From JAYUHK01 sp043778415 (lineage in GTDB: Bacteria; Bacteroidota; Bacteroidia; Chitinophagales; Saprospiraceae), in contig JAYWGG010000229.1 in assembly GCA_043778415.1 (NCBI GenBank), positions 1 to 17,829 of the forward strand: 17,829 bases of DNA, written 5' to 3'. The notes beneath the pieces are model-generated. The model was not told where the DNA came from, did not search any database, and was given only the letters and a program-made list of their open reading frames with translations. Both the position numbers and the translations under genes were made by a program. Positions 1 through 8,231 of this stretch are shown one piece after another; position 1 is the stretch's first letter, and each line of letters opens with the position of its first letter.

Positions 1-398
1 ATGATTACTCCGTTAGGGCGTGGTTTTTTTAGCTGTGCCACCAACGCTTCCACGCCGTCGTTGTTGAATCCCATGCGATTGATGAGGGCTTCGTCGGAAG
101 GCAAGCGGAACAAGCGCGGCGATGGATTGCCGCTTTGCGGGCGTGGCGTGACAGTTCCCAACTCTATAAATCCGAATCCGAGAGCCGACATTTCGTGCAG
201 ATGTTTTCCGTTTTTATCGAATCCTGCTGCCAGTCCGACGGGATTTTCAAAGGTCAAACCAAATACTTGGCGGTGCAATTTTTTATTTTTTATCGAAAAA
301 AAACTTCTAAACGCTCCGCTCAATAGTGGCACAGCAAGCACCGCACGCAACAGCAGCAATGTCAGATGGTGTGCTTTTTCGGGGGCGAGCCGAAACAT
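1..398 (-). CDS. pyrD: Dihydroorotate dehydrogenase (quinone), class 2, N-terminal part; cut by the window edge
   Basis: Oxidises dihydroorotate to orotate in pyrimidine biosynthesis with FMN and a quinone, normally at the inner face of the cytoplasmic membrane. The 132 visible residues from the ATG at 398 match the class 2 family. They contain an N-terminal helix region (PEKAHH, residues 6-11), the FMN/substrate stretch VGLAAGFDKNG (54-64), GTVTPRPQSGNPSPR (81-95) and NRMGFNN (107-113). The rest of the gene, more than half, lies beyond base 1. The start is uncertain: the family usually begins about nine residues earlier with Met-Tyr-Lys. Here the codons before the ATG do encode YKFFLKPI, but the Met position is ATC (425-423). 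The only in-frame stop upstream is that of the aminopeptidase gene, 40 bases before the ATG, so the two genes are probably co-transcribed. Identity is firm; the start is not. Confidence 0.9.
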   Translation of the reverse strand, partial: MFRLAPEKAHHLTLLLLRAVLAVPLLSGAFRSFFSIKNKKLHRQVFGLTFENPVGLAAGFDKNGKHLHEMSALGFGFIELGTVTPRPQSGNPSPRLFRLPSDEALINRMGFNNDGVEALVAQLKKPRPNGVI

Positions 399-437
399 AA
401 TTGGTTTGAGAAAAAATTTATAGATAGCGGTTATTTT

Positions 438-1730
438 TTATTTGGCGTTCATCAAAGTTTCTATTTCGTCCGCTTCGATGGGGATATTTTTCATCAAATC
501 TATCGGCGCGCGGTCGGTAAGCCACACGTCGTTTTCGAGGCGAATCCCCAAGTTTTCGGCGGGAATGTAGATGCCCGGCTCTACCGTGAAGACCATACCC
601 GCTTGCAGCGGCTCGTATCGGTGGCAGAGGTCATGCACGTCCAAACCCAAATGGTGCGAAGTGCCGTGCATAAAATATTTTTTGTAAGCTGGCACTTCGG
701 GGTCTTGATTTTTGATGTCTTCGCGGCTGATAAGTCCCAGCCCGAGCAGCTCGCTTTCCATTATTTTGCCCACTTCTTTGTGATAGACTTCGAGCGTCGC
801 GCCCGGCACGAGCAGTTGCGTCGCCGCTCTCATTACTCTCAACACGGCATTGTAAACCGCTCGCTGACGTGCCGTAAAGCGACCATTGACGGGGATAGAA
901 CGCGTGAGGTCGGCGGCGTAGTTGCCGTATTCTGCCCCAAAATCCATCAACAGAATATCTCCGTCTTGGCAGGGCAAGTTGTTGTCGTTGTAGTGCAAAA
1001 TACAGGCATTTTTGCCACTGGCAATAATCGGAGAGTACGCATGACCCGTCGCTCGATTGCGAATAAACTCGTGGATAATTTCGGCTTCTACTTCATACTC
1101 TGTCACGCCTGGACGAGTAAAGTCCAGCACTCTCCGAAACGCTTTTTCGGTAATATCGCAGGCGCGGCTGATAAGATTGACCTCTAATTGAGATTTTACC
1201 ATCACCAATTTTTTGACAATCGGCTGCGAGCGATGGTATTGATGGACGGGATAGCGAGCCATCAGTTGCTGGGCGGCGCGCAGGTCGCGGCTCGGCACTT
1301 CGGAGTTGAAGCGGTCATTTTCGTTGGTATTGACGTAGATATTTTCGGCGAGCAAAATCAGTTCGTTAAAAATAGCACTCATTTCTTCTACCCATATCAC
1401 TTTTTTGATGCCACTGGCGGCTTGCGCTTCTTCTTTCGTGTATTTGTGTCCCTCCCAAACGGCGATGTGTTCGTTGGTTTTTTTGACAAATAATACTTCT
1501 CTATAATCTTTTCGGGCGCAGTCGGGAAACAATACTAAAATAGTTTCTTCTTGGTCAATGCCGCACAGATAAAAGAGATGCGAATTTTGGCGAAACGGAA
1601 ATGTTTGGTCGCCGCAGCGTGGCATCTGGTCGTTGGAGTGAAAAATAGCCATCGAGTTAGGCTTCATTTGCTGCGTGAATCGCTGGCGGTTTTGTTGGAA
1701 AAGCTCCGTAGAGATGGCTTCGTATTTCAT
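438..1730 (-). CDS. pepP: Xaa-Pro aminopeptidase (peptidase family M24B)
   Basis: Cytoplasmic metallopeptidase that removes the N-terminal residue from peptides whose second residue is proline. It has 430 residues, the usual length for this family. Residues about 1-170 form the N-terminal creatinase-like domain and about 175-425 the pita-bread catalytic domain. The five expected metal ligands are visible: D263 (MDFGAEY), D274 (AADLTRS), H359 (HGTSHHLGLDVHD), E384 (TVEPGIY) and E399 (IRLEN). H355 and H366 of the same signature are also present. There is no signal peptide. The gene has its own promoter-like site at 1766-1797 with a leader of about 30 bases. The same reading frame continues after the TAA stop directly into pyrD, so a two-gene transcript is likely. 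No defects seen. Confidence 0.95.
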   Translation of the reverse strand: MKYEAISTELFQQNRQRFTQQMKPNSMAIFHSNDQMPRCGDQTFPFRQNSHLFYLCGIDQEETILVLFPDCARKDYREVLFVKKTNEHIAVWEGHKYTKEEAQAASGIKKVIWVEEMSAIFNELILLAENIYVNTNENDRFNSEVPSRDLRAAQQLMARYPVHQYHRSQPIVKKLVMVKSQLEVNLISRACDITEKAFRRVLDFTRPGVTEYEVEAEIIHEFIRNRATGHAYSPIIASGKNACILHYNDNNLPCQDGDILLMDFGAEYGNYAADLTRSIPVNGRFTARQRAVYNAVLRVMRAATQLLVPGATLEVYHKEVGKIMESELLGLGLISREDIKNQDPEVPAYKKYFMHGTSHHLGLDVHDLCHRYEPLQAGMVFTVEPGIYIPAENLGIRLENDVWLTDRAPIDLMKNIPIEADEIETLMNAK

Positions 1731-1765
1731 TTTTTATCGTCGAAAAAGATTGATATTTTTTGCTG

Positions 1766-1797
1766 CAAAGATATTTTATTTTATTTTAAAAAGACAA
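1766..1797 (-). promoter_or_regulatory. Promoter of the aminopeptidase gene, Bacteroidota type
   Basis: Read on the minus strand, TTG at 1797-1795 is followed after 21 bases by TATCTTTG at 1773-1766. This matches the Bacteroidota -33/-7 pattern (TTTG or TTG, 19-21 bases, TAnnTTTG). The inferred transcript start lies near 1760, about 30 bases before the ATG at 1730. Confidence 0.6.
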
Positions 1798-1814
1798 TAT
1801 TCTAAAGTTCTATC

Positions 1815-1866
1815 TAAAAAAAATACGCCCGATTGTCGCAATGCAATCAGGCGTATTTATTTTTTA
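1815..1866. terminator. Bidirectional intrinsic terminator
   Basis: The arms 1821-1835 and 1844-1858 pair over 15 positions with a single C-A mismatch (1830/1849) and an 8-base loop. The stem carries ATACGCC on the left and GGCGTAT on the right. A-rich sequence precedes it and T-rich sequence follows it, so it can end transcription on either strand. It lies 24 bases after the stop of the DUF4783 gene on the minus strand, just upstream of the aminopeptidase promoter, and so separates the two transcripts. Confidence 0.85.
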
Positions 1867-1881
1867 ATTATTTCAAAAAAA

Positions 1882-2274
1882 TTACTTTTGTGGGCTGTCG
1901 AAACGCAATTCTTGGATTACGGAAGCGTCGCCGATGGTTTTGAAGTAAATATACACCCGAAACGATGCGCCGCTCGTCGTCGTCAAGTCGCCAATGCAGT
2001 ACTGCGAATCTTTCCCTTTGGACGCGCCTTGATGGACTTGGCTGAACGTCTTGGGGTGATTTTTGGCAAAGAAATTTTTTACCACTTCGATTGCTTGCGC
2101 TTTGGAATAAATATTTTCTTGTCCCAACACGGACACCTCCACAGTTTCGTCGAAAAAGCGGCTCAAAGTAGCTGCGTCGCCGGCGGTGATGGCTTTCATA
2201 ACTTCTGGCGGCACTCCAATCTCTGCGAAGGCAAAAAAAGGTAAAAAGAGCAAGGCAAAAAGAATTTTTTTCAT
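1882..2274 (-). CDS. Exported DUF4783 domain protein
   Basis: A small protein of 130 residues. It starts with a clear signal peptide: MKK, then a hydrophobic stretch to about residue 16, with a likely cut after AFA (residues 15-17). There is no lipobox cysteine. The mature part fits DUF4783, a Bacteroidota-restricted family with an NTF2-like fold. Supporting segments are the helical start PPEVMKAITAGDAATLSRFFD, a middle part with KAQAIEVVKNFF, and the end FRVYIYFKTIGDASVIQELRF. The family's function is unknown; periplasmic or outer location is inferred from the signal peptide. It stands alone, with a promoter-like site at 2314-2345 and a strong terminator behind it. The DUF4783 assignment is from recognition of the pattern, not from a search. 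Confidence 0.8.
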   Translation of the reverse strand: MKKILFALLFLPFFAFAEIGVPPEVMKAITAGDAATLSRFFDETVEVSVLGQENIYSKAQAIEVVKNFFAKNHPKTFSQVHQGASKGKDSQYCIGDLTTTSGASFRVYIYFKTIGDASVIQELRFDSPQK

Positions 2275-2313
2275 GTCCGATTATTTGTGTTGTGATAGAT
2301 AACTAATATAGCG

Positions 2314-2345
2314 TAAAATTACGATAGTATTCGATGCCTGTCAAG
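2314..2345 (-). promoter_or_regulatory. Probable promoter of the DUF4783 gene
   Basis: On the minus strand CTTGACA (2345-2339) is followed, 20 bases after its TTG, by TAATTTTA (2321-2314), one base off the TAnnTTTG -7 box. The spacing is the one expected. The leader to the ATG at 2274 would be about 33 bases. Confidence 0.45.
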
Positions 2346-2485
2346 GGCTGGACGTATTTTTGACTCCAATAAACATCTATGCTAAAAATAAAATATTTGT
2401 AAACAACTGATTATCAATTATTTATAAATATTTTATTTTTTTCGCAGCTCAATTAATGATATGTTAATGATTTTTTCGGGCGCGC

Positions 2486-4696
2486 TTAATTGCCCATTTC
2501 GGACAAAAATTTGAGTCTGATGAGTTCTATTTCTTCTATCGTGATGTCATCGTCTTCTTTGAGTGCGTGGTAGGCAGCGTCTGCGGAGTCCGTTTCGGCT
2601 TCCATGAAGTAGTTGTAAATATCTTCGCGCACATATTCGTCAATCGTTTCCTCGAGGTAATAATCGAGATTGACTTTGGTGCCAGAACTCACGATGGCGT
2701 TGAGTTCTTCCATCAGTTCGGGCATCGTGATTTGGCTGCCGCGAGCGATGTCGGGCAACGGAATTTTTTTGTCAATGCTCTGGATAATCGCTACTTTGGC
2801 TTTCGACTTGTTGGCAACTGACTTGATGGTGAAATCCGTCGGACGCTCGATGTCGTTTTCTTCGACATATTTGGCAATCATCTCGATGAACGGCTTGGCG
2901 TAACGCTCGGCTTTTCCCTTGCTTACGCCTGTGATTTTGGTCATGTCTTCCATCGAAATCGGGTATTGCGTAGCCATATCTTCGAGGGACGGGTCTTGGA
3001 AAATAATGAACGGCGGCACGTCCATTTTTTTGGCAATAGACTTGCGCAAATCTTTCAAAAAACGCATCAGCGTATCGTCCAAAACGGCTGTTTTGCCGAT
3101 GCTTTCTTCCAACAAATCTATCTGCTCCTCATCAAAATCACGATTGATAGGAATGTAATACGGTTGCGGATTGGCGAGAAAAGCTCTGCCTACATCGGTC
3201 ACTTTGAGCAGTCCATAATTCTCGATGTCCTTCCCAATAAGCCCGTTCAAAATGCCGTGGCGGAAAATAGAGTTCCAAAAAGTTTCGTCTTTTTCGTCGC
3301 CCACGCCATATAAGTCATGTTCGGCGAAGCCAAAATCTTCTATTTCTCTCGTGTCTTTGCCGAGCAAAAAAGCGACCAATACTTTGAAGCCAAAATTTTC
3401 GTTCAGCGCGGCGATAGCCTGCAAAGCGTGTTTCATTTCTTCCGAAACTTCTACTTTGGCTTTGGGGTGTCGGCAGTTGTCGCACATTTTTCCGCACTTG
3501 TCTTCTGCAAATTCTTCTCCAAAATAATACAACAAAAAGCGGCGGCGGCAGGTCGTGGTTTCGGCATACGCCGTGATTTCTTGCATCAGCAATGCGCCCA
3601 TTTCGCGCTCGGCGGCGGGCTTGTCGCGCAAGAATTTTTCGAGTCGGGCAATATCTTTTTGAGAATAAAAGGCAATACATTTGCCCCGCAAGCCGTCGCG
3701 TCCGCCACGTCCAGTTTCTTGATAATAATTTTCGATACTTTTCGGAATATCGTAATGAATGACGAAACGCACGTCTGGTTTGTCGATTCCCATTCCGAAG
3801 GCGATGGTGGCTACGATGACTTTGAGGTCTTCTTTCAAAAAATCATCTTGGGTCTGACTGCGCGTTTTGGGGTCGAGTCCAGCGTGGTAAGGCGCAGCGT
3901 CAATGCCATTGACGACGAGCAGTTTAGCAATATCTTCGGTTGTTTTGCGGCTTTGGACGTAAATAATGCCCGATTGTCCTTCTACTTCTTTGATGATTTG
4001 AATGATTTGCTTGACCGTCTGCTCCAATTTTGGGTATTTGGGGCGCACTTCGTAGTAAAGATTGTCGCGATTGAAAGACGAAACAAAAGTGTTTTCTTCT
4101 TTCATATTCAATATTTTTACAATATCTGTCCGCACTTTGGGCGTAGCGGTAGCGGTAAGGGCGATGATAGGAATTTCTTTATCAATCGTGTCAATCATGG
4201 TGCGAATGCGACGGTATTCGGGTCGGAAGTCGTGTCCCCATTCGGAGATGCAGTGCGCTTCATCTACGGCTACAAAAGAGAGGTCAATCCCTTTGAGGAA
4301 CTCTAAATTCTCGTCTTTGGTCAGCGTTTCGGGAGCGATGTAGAGGAGTTTGGTTCGTCCGTCCACGATGTCTTGTTTTACTTTCCGAATCTGCACTTTC
4401 GTAAGAGAAGAATTGAGAAAATGCGCCACTTCGTCCTCCGCCGAGTAGCCGCGAATAGAATCTACTTGATTTTTCATCAACGCGATGAGCGGCGAAATAA
4501 TGATGGCGGTGCCGGGCATCATGAGGGCTGGCAGTTGGTAGCAAAGAGATTTTCCGCCACCTGTCGGCATCAGAACGAAAGTATCGCGCTTATCGAGGAC
4601 GCTTTGCACGATAAGTTCCTGACTATCTTTGAAGTAGTCGAAGCCAAAATATTTTTGTAAGGCTTGTTGGAGTTCGGTAATGTTAGGTATTGGCAT
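2486..4696 (-). CDS. recQ: ATP-dependent DNA helicase RecQ
   Basis: 3'-to-5' DNA helicase of recombination and replication repair. It has 736 residues, longer than the roughly 610 of the E. coli enzyme but usual for Bacteroidota forms. In order: helicase lobe 1 with the Walker A TGGGKS (45-50), DEAH box (145-148), the aromatic-rich loop CISEWGHDFRPEYR (149-162) and TATATP (181-186). Lobe 2 has FGMGIDKP (300-307) and the arginine-finger motif QETGRGGRDG (326-335). A zinc site follows with C383, C401, C405 and C408, then an RQC winged helix (about 415-515), an HRDC domain (about 522-605) and an acidic C-terminal extension. All key residues are intact. The ATG at 4696 gives the normal N-terminus just before the FGFDYFKDSQ Q-motif region. 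No clear promoter or terminator was found. Confidence 0.97.
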   Translation of the reverse strand: MPIPNITELQQALQKYFGFDYFKDSQELIVQSVLDKRDTFVLMPTGGGKSLCYQLPALMMPGTAIIISPLIALMKNQVDSIRGYSAEDEVAHFLNSSLTKVQIRKVKQDIVDGRTKLLYIAPETLTKDENLEFLKGIDLSFVAVDEAHCISEWGHDFRPEYRRIRTMIDTIDKEIPIIALTATATPKVRTDIVKILNMKEENTFVSSFNRDNLYYEVRPKYPKLEQTVKQIIQIIKEVEGQSGIIYVQSRKTTEDIAKLLVVNGIDAAPYHAGLDPKTRSQTQDDFLKEDLKVIVATIAFGMGIDKPDVRFVIHYDIPKSIENYYQETGRGGRDGLRGKCIAFYSQKDIARLEKFLRDKPAAEREMGALLMQEITAYAETTTCRRRFLLYYFGEEFAEDKCGKMCDNCRHPKAKVEVSEEMKHALQAIAALNENFGFKVLVAFLLGKDTREIEDFGFAEHDLYGVGDEKDETFWNSIFRHGILNGLIGKDIENYGLLKVTDVGRAFLANPQPYYIPINRDFDEEQIDLLEESIGKTAVLDDTLMRFLKDLRKSIAKKMDVPPFIIFQDPSLEDMATQYPISMEDMTKITGVSKGKAERYAKPFIEMIAKYVEENDIERPTDFTIKSVANKSKAKVAIIQSIDKKIPLPDIARGSQITMPELMEELNAIVSSGTKVNLDYYLEETIDEYVREDIYNYFMEAETDSADAAYHALKEDDDITIEEIELIRLKFLSEMGN

Positions 4697-4769
4697 AAAC
4701 TAAAAAGGCTGTTAGATGCGTGACGGCGACGGCATCATTTATTTGAAAAAATCAAATGCTTCGGTTGGT

Positions 4770-4934
4770 TTAGGAACGCGTCCAAAATAAGTTACTGCAT
4801 TCTGACTTGTCTTTTGAGCCAAAACTGCGTTAGATTTTCGTTACGATGCTCGGCATCGCGCCTCAAATCTGCCTTGTTTTGACCCAAAATTCTGCGTCAC
4901 AATATTCAGTACCTTATTTTCTTTTCATTCTTTA
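4770..4934 (+). repeat. Fold-back repeat copy 1 (MITE-like, 165 bases)
   Basis: Nearly identical (about 9 mismatches in 165 by eye) to the reverse complement of 8511-8675. The element is itself one long imperfect inverted repeat. The left arm has AAAATAAGTTACTG and the right arm, read in reverse complement, AAAATAAGGTACTG. Further in, GAGCCAAAAC faces GGGTCAAAAC, and the tip is GATGC-TCG-GCATC. A TA dinucleotide stands at each border (4771-4772 and 4933-4934), as expected for an IS630/Tc1-type target duplication. It has no open frame. Similarity between the two copies stops at the TA borders. I infer a non-autonomous mobile element; no transposase is in the window. Confidence 0.8.
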
Positions 4935-5248
4935 GAAATGAGCAAAAATAATACATTTCATTTTTTTGAAAAAAAATCAATCGGCGATAAAAAACAACGC
5001 AATGAGTGATTGTAATTCAAGAGAAAAAACGGACAGCTTATTTATAAACACATTTCTTGTATTCAACCTTTCAAAAGTAGTAAAAAAATTTTGAACAAAA
5101 ATCCTTTTCTCCAAAAAAAAATAATTTTCTTCAAAAGTCGCCAAAATTAGCATAAAATATCTACAATCCGATATTTTTTTTTGCAACTTTCCTTTTTTTC
5201 CATTTATCGGACGTATATTTATGTCCTAATGAATGAGTCTAAAATGAA

Positions 5249-5278
5249 TTGCCCGTTTTTTTTTCATTCCTAATTTTC
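5249..5278 (+). promoter_or_regulatory. Possible promoter of the MBL-fold RNase gene
   Basis: TTG at 5249-5251 is followed after 19 bases by TAATTTTC at 5271-5278, one base away from TAnnTTTG. The leader would be very short, since the ATG is at 5290. This is the best match upstream of the gene but weaker than the aminopeptidase promoter. Confidence 0.35.
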
Positions 5279-5289
5279 TAATCAACTTC

Positions 5290-6681
5290 ATGAAAATAAA
5301 ATTCTGCGGCGCAGCCCGCGAAGTCACTGGAAGCTCGCACCTTCTTACGCTCGACAGCGGTTTTACGATTCTCCTCGATTGCGGCTTGTATCAGGGGCGC
5401 AGTGCGGACATGGAAAATTTTAACCAAACGTGGCTTTTTGACCCCTCCCAGCTCGACTGCCTGCTGCTTTCTCACGCCCATATTGACCACTGCGGCAGGA
5501 TTCCTGCTCTGGTGCGCGATGGTTTTCGGGGGACTATTTTTTGTACCCATGCTACTCGCCATCTGGCGGCTTTGCTGATGACCGACAGCGCGAAAATCCA
5601 AGAATACGATGCCGAATACCAACAAAAAAAAGGTTTTAAAAATGCAAAACCGCTCTATACGCAGCGCGACGCAGCCCAAGCTCTTCGACAATTTGCGAGC
5701 TACGGCTACGAAACGCCTTTCCAAATTGCCGACGGCTCGGTAGAGGTTTTATTTCGCGATGCAGGTCATATTCTCGGCAGCGCGAGCATTACTCTGAACG
5801 TTAAAGAGAAAGAAAAAACGACTCGGTTGGGATTCAGTGGCGATATTGGTCGCCCCAACCGCCCTATTTTGCGCAATCCGCTGCCGCTGCCCGATGTAGA
5901 TTTTTTGATTTGTGAATCCACTTACGGCGACAAAGACCATCTTTCCGCGCCCAACGAAGATGACCACTTTTTAGAAATAATACGTCATACTTGTATAGAT
6001 AAAAAAGGGAAGGTAATTATTCCCGCTTTCGGAGTCGGACGGGTGCAAGAAATCGTATATACGCTTGATAGGTTGCAAACGGCAGGAAAATTGCCGAAGC
6101 TTCCCGTCTATGTGGACAGTCCGTTGGCGGTCAGTGCTACCGAGATTTTCAACGCACACCCCGAATGTTTTGACCAAGATTTGAGCAATTATCTTCGCTC
6201 CGACGGCGACCCTTTTGGCATGAACAGCGTACATTACATCAGAGAAACCAACGACTCGAAGCAACTCAATAGCAATCCCGCGCCGTGCGTCATCATCAGC
6301 CCGTCGGGTATGATGAACGCTGGGCGCGTGCAGCACCACCTGTCGAACAACATCGAAAATCCACGGGCGACGATTCTTATCGTTGGCTATTGCGCGCCTC
6401 ACACGCCCGGCGGAGAACTGCTGAATGGTGCAAAAGAAATTTTTATTCTCGGACAAAAAAAATCCGTCCGCGCAGACGTAGAGTTGATGAGTTCATTTTC
6501 GGCGCACGGCGACCGACACGAAATGCTGGAAGTCATCAGAAATCAACAAAAGACGTTAAAAAAACTTTTTTTGGTGCATGGCGAATACGAAACCCAACAG
6601 GCTTTTTCGTCTTTTTTGTCCGAAAATGGCTTTCAGTGTCCGATAGAAATTCCCGCATTGGGCGAAGAAGTAAATTTGTAA
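5290..6681 (+). CDS. Beta-CASP metallo-beta-lactamase-fold ribonuclease
   Basis: Predicted zinc-dependent RNA exo- or endonuclease of the beta-CASP group, cytoplasmic, 463 residues as usual. Visible motifs: the metal-binding HAHIDH (62-67), H160 in DAGHILGS, D185 in FSGDIGR, beta-CASP motif A ESTYGD (209-214), the cap domain (about 215-380) with SPSGMMNAGRV (337-347), then SFSAHGD (H406) and LVHGE (H430) of the C-terminal RMMBL segment. The full set of catalytic residues is present. The ATG at 5290 lies directly before the first beta strand (KIKFCGAAREVTGSSHLL), so the start is firm. The lipoprotein gene follows after 32 bases and may share the transcript. The family also includes CPSF-like 3'-end nucleases; the precise RNA target cannot be told. 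Confidence 0.93.
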   Translation: MKIKFCGAAREVTGSSHLLTLDSGFTILLDCGLYQGRSADMENFNQTWLFDPSQLDCLLLSHAHIDHCGRIPALVRDGFRGTIFCTHATRHLAALLMTDSAKIQEYDAEYQQKKGFKNAKPLYTQRDAAQALRQFASYGYETPFQIADGSVEVLFRDAGHILGSASITLNVKEKEKTTRLGFSGDIGRPNRPILRNPLPLPDVDFLICESTYGDKDHLSAPNEDDHFLEIIRHTCIDKKGKVIIPAFGVGRVQEIVYTLDRLQTAGKLPKLPVYVDSPLAVSATEIFNAHPECFDQDLSNYLRSDGDPFGMNSVHYIRETNDSKQLNSNPAPCVIISPSGMMNAGRVQHHLSNNIENPRATILIVGYCAPHTPGGELLNGAKEIFILGQKKSVRADVELMSSFSAHGDRHEMLEVIRNQQKTLKKLFLVHGEYETQQAFSSFLSENGFQCPIEIPALGEEVNL

Positions 6682-6713
6682 ATCTTATTAGCTTTTTTTA
6701 AAATATATAAAAA

Positions 6714-8231
6714 ATGAAACATCTATCTTTCTTAATCATTAGTGCAGCCTTTTGTTTTTTGCTCGCCGCTTGCAGCAAAATCGAAGACGCAGCCAACGCC
6801 ACCGTCGCGCCCCACAGCAGCGAGTTTGCCATTCCACTTTTGAGCGGCACCACCACTCTCCGCGACCTGATGGGCATGAAAGCCAACGACTATCTCCTCA
6901 TCGGCAGTGACGGCTTGATGTCGCTTCATTTCAAAAGCGATGTCGTCAGCAGGACTTCAAAAGAACTTTTAGTTTGGTTCAAAACAGTCCCAATTTTGGT
7001 CAAAGATACCGTCACGGGCATCTCCCTCAAATCGCCCAGCACACAAAATCTGAATGTAAAAGTTATTGACCTCAAAACGGGTACTATGACTTTGTTAGCA
7101 AAATCCTACGCTACCCAAAATATGAAAGTGAAATTGTGGATTCCCGAAATGACCAAAGGCGGCTTGCCTTTTACCGTCAATTTTACAATTCCTTACTCGG
7201 GCACGACACCGAGCCAAGGCGGCTCCATCGAATCTATGGACGGATACAAAATACTACCCGTCAACGACTCCATTCATATCCACTACGCAGCCATGCGCGC
7301 CGACGGCACGCCCGACACGGTGAGTATTGTCGGCGCAATGACCAATCTTGATTTCTCTTATATCGAGGGCTTTTGGTCCAAAGAAACGCTCGACTTTCCG
7401 CACGATACCGTACAAATTGATTTTTTCAAAAACTGGACCAACGGCAATATTTACTTCGAGCAACCCAGCATCAACGTCATCGCCGAAAATTCTGTCGGCT
7501 TTCCTGTCCGCTCCAAGACCAATATTTTGAGAGTTTTTACCGTAAAAAATGAAATATTGGACGTGCAAAGTCCTTTCGTGACCAACGGGATTGACTTCGC
7601 TTATCCGAGCCTCAACGAAGTAGGGCAGTCCAAAAATACCTTTTTTAGTTTCAATAAAAACAACTCCAACATCACCCAAGTACTGGGCGCAGGTCCTATC
7701 GGAGTGGATTTTGACATTGACGCAGTCGCCAATCCCGACGGTGTAGTGCCTGTGCGCGGTTTTCTCGCCGACTCCAGCAAGTTCAAAATCGGTCTGGAAG
7801 TCACTCTCCCGTTCTATGGTCGCGCCGCAGGCTTCGCTGCCACAGACACTTTCCCTATCAATTTCGACAACTATACCAAAGTCGAAGCCGCCGAGTTCAA
7901 AGTAATTACCGATAACAGCACGCCGCTCACGGTCAGCCTACAAGCCTATTTTATAGATGCCAACGGCACGATTATAGATTCCCTTTTTGATGCTCAAAAA
8001 ATTATTTTGGAGGGCGCGCCAGTCAGCAGCACAGGCGATGTCGGCGGTACTGTCACCAAAACGACATTTGCTACGCTCGACGCTGTCCGTTTTGCAAACC
8101 TCAAAACCGCTAAAAAAATAATCGTCGGCTCTCTATTTTCGACCAGCAACAACGGCACTACATCTGCCAAAGCACTCGCCACGCAGCAAGTCGCCGTCCG
8201 TATGGGCATGAAATTGAAATATCGGCAGTAA
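6714..8231 (+). CDS. Uncharacterised lipoprotein, 505 residues
   Basis: The start MKHLSFLIISAAFCFLLAAC is a lipoprotein signal peptide with the lipobox LAAC and the acylated cysteine at residue 20. The residue after the cysteine is Ser, followed by Lys. The mature part (about 485 residues) is rich in alternating hydrophobic and polar residues, as in beta-sandwich proteins, and has few charged helices. I see no catalytic motif, no TonB box, no SusD-like or carbohydrate-binding signature that I can name, and no C-terminal secretion signal. Candidate repeats are not obvious. It lies 32 bases after the RNase gene, with only a TA-rich spacer, so co-transcription is possible though no functional link is apparent. 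A perfect hairpin at 8259-8291 closes the region. The function is unknown; I do not recognise the family. Confidence 0.85.
   Translation: MKHLSFLIISAAFCFLLAACSKIEDAANATVAPHSSEFAIPLLSGTTTLRDLMGMKANDYLLIGSDGLMSLHFKSDVVSRTSKELLVWFKTVPILVKDTVTGISLKSPSTQNLNVKVIDLKTGTMTLLAKSYATQNMKVKLWIPEMTKGGLPFTVNFTIPYSGTTPSQGGSIESMDGYKILPVNDSIHIHYAAMRADGTPDTVSIVGAMTNLDFSYIEGFWSKETLDFPHDTVQIDFFKNWTNGNIYFEQPSINVIAENSVGFPVRSKTNILRVFTVKNEILDVQSPFVTNGIDFAYPSLNEVGQSKNTFFSFNKNNSNITQVLGAGPIGVDFDIDAVANPDGVVPVRGFLADSSKFKIGLEVTLPFYGRAAGFAATDTFPINFDNYTKVEAAEFKVITDNSTPLTVSLQAYFIDANGTIIDSLFDAQKIILEGAPVSSTGDVGGTVTKTTFATLDAVRFANLKTAKKIIVGSLFSTSNNGTTSAKALATQQVAVRMGMKLKYRQ

Larger units (their letters stand above)
4697..5289. other. 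Intergenic region between divergent recQ and the MBL-fold RNase gene
   Basis: Gene-free stretch of 593 bases. It holds repeat copy 1 (4770-4934), a short inverted repeat ATTTGA/TCAAAT at 4741-4757 just upstream of recQ, and an AT-rich segment 4935-5200 in which I see no gene. It also holds a short hairpin with 7-base arms at 5209-5226 (GGACGTA / TATGTCC with one G-T pair), and the promoter-like site of the following gene. An open frame on the minus strand across 4977-5186 looks like low-complexity noise. Confidence 0.6.

Noticed and set aside
366..1187. Plus-strand open frames opposite the aminopeptidase gene
   Set aside because: The minus-strand frame has all catalytic residues of M24B; the opposite frames have no recognisable pattern.
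2400..2475. Short AT-rich direct repeats (TTAATGAT twice)
   Set aside because: Eight-base repeats in AT-rich intergenic DNA are expected by chance.
2461..2492. Terminator directly after recQ
   Set aside because: Only a 4-base GGGC/GCCC stem overlapping the stop codon can form, followed by A instead of T in the transcript sense.
3317..4306. Long plus-strand open frame opposite recQ
   Set aside because: It is the complement of an intact, well-recognised recQ gene; the translated composition is Phe- and Ser-rich as expected for a shadow frame.
4977..5186. Minus-strand open frame of 69 codons upstream of the RNase gene
   Set aside because: Composition follows the AT-rich DNA (Phe/Leu/Lys runs), with no start context, no family resemblance and no promoter.
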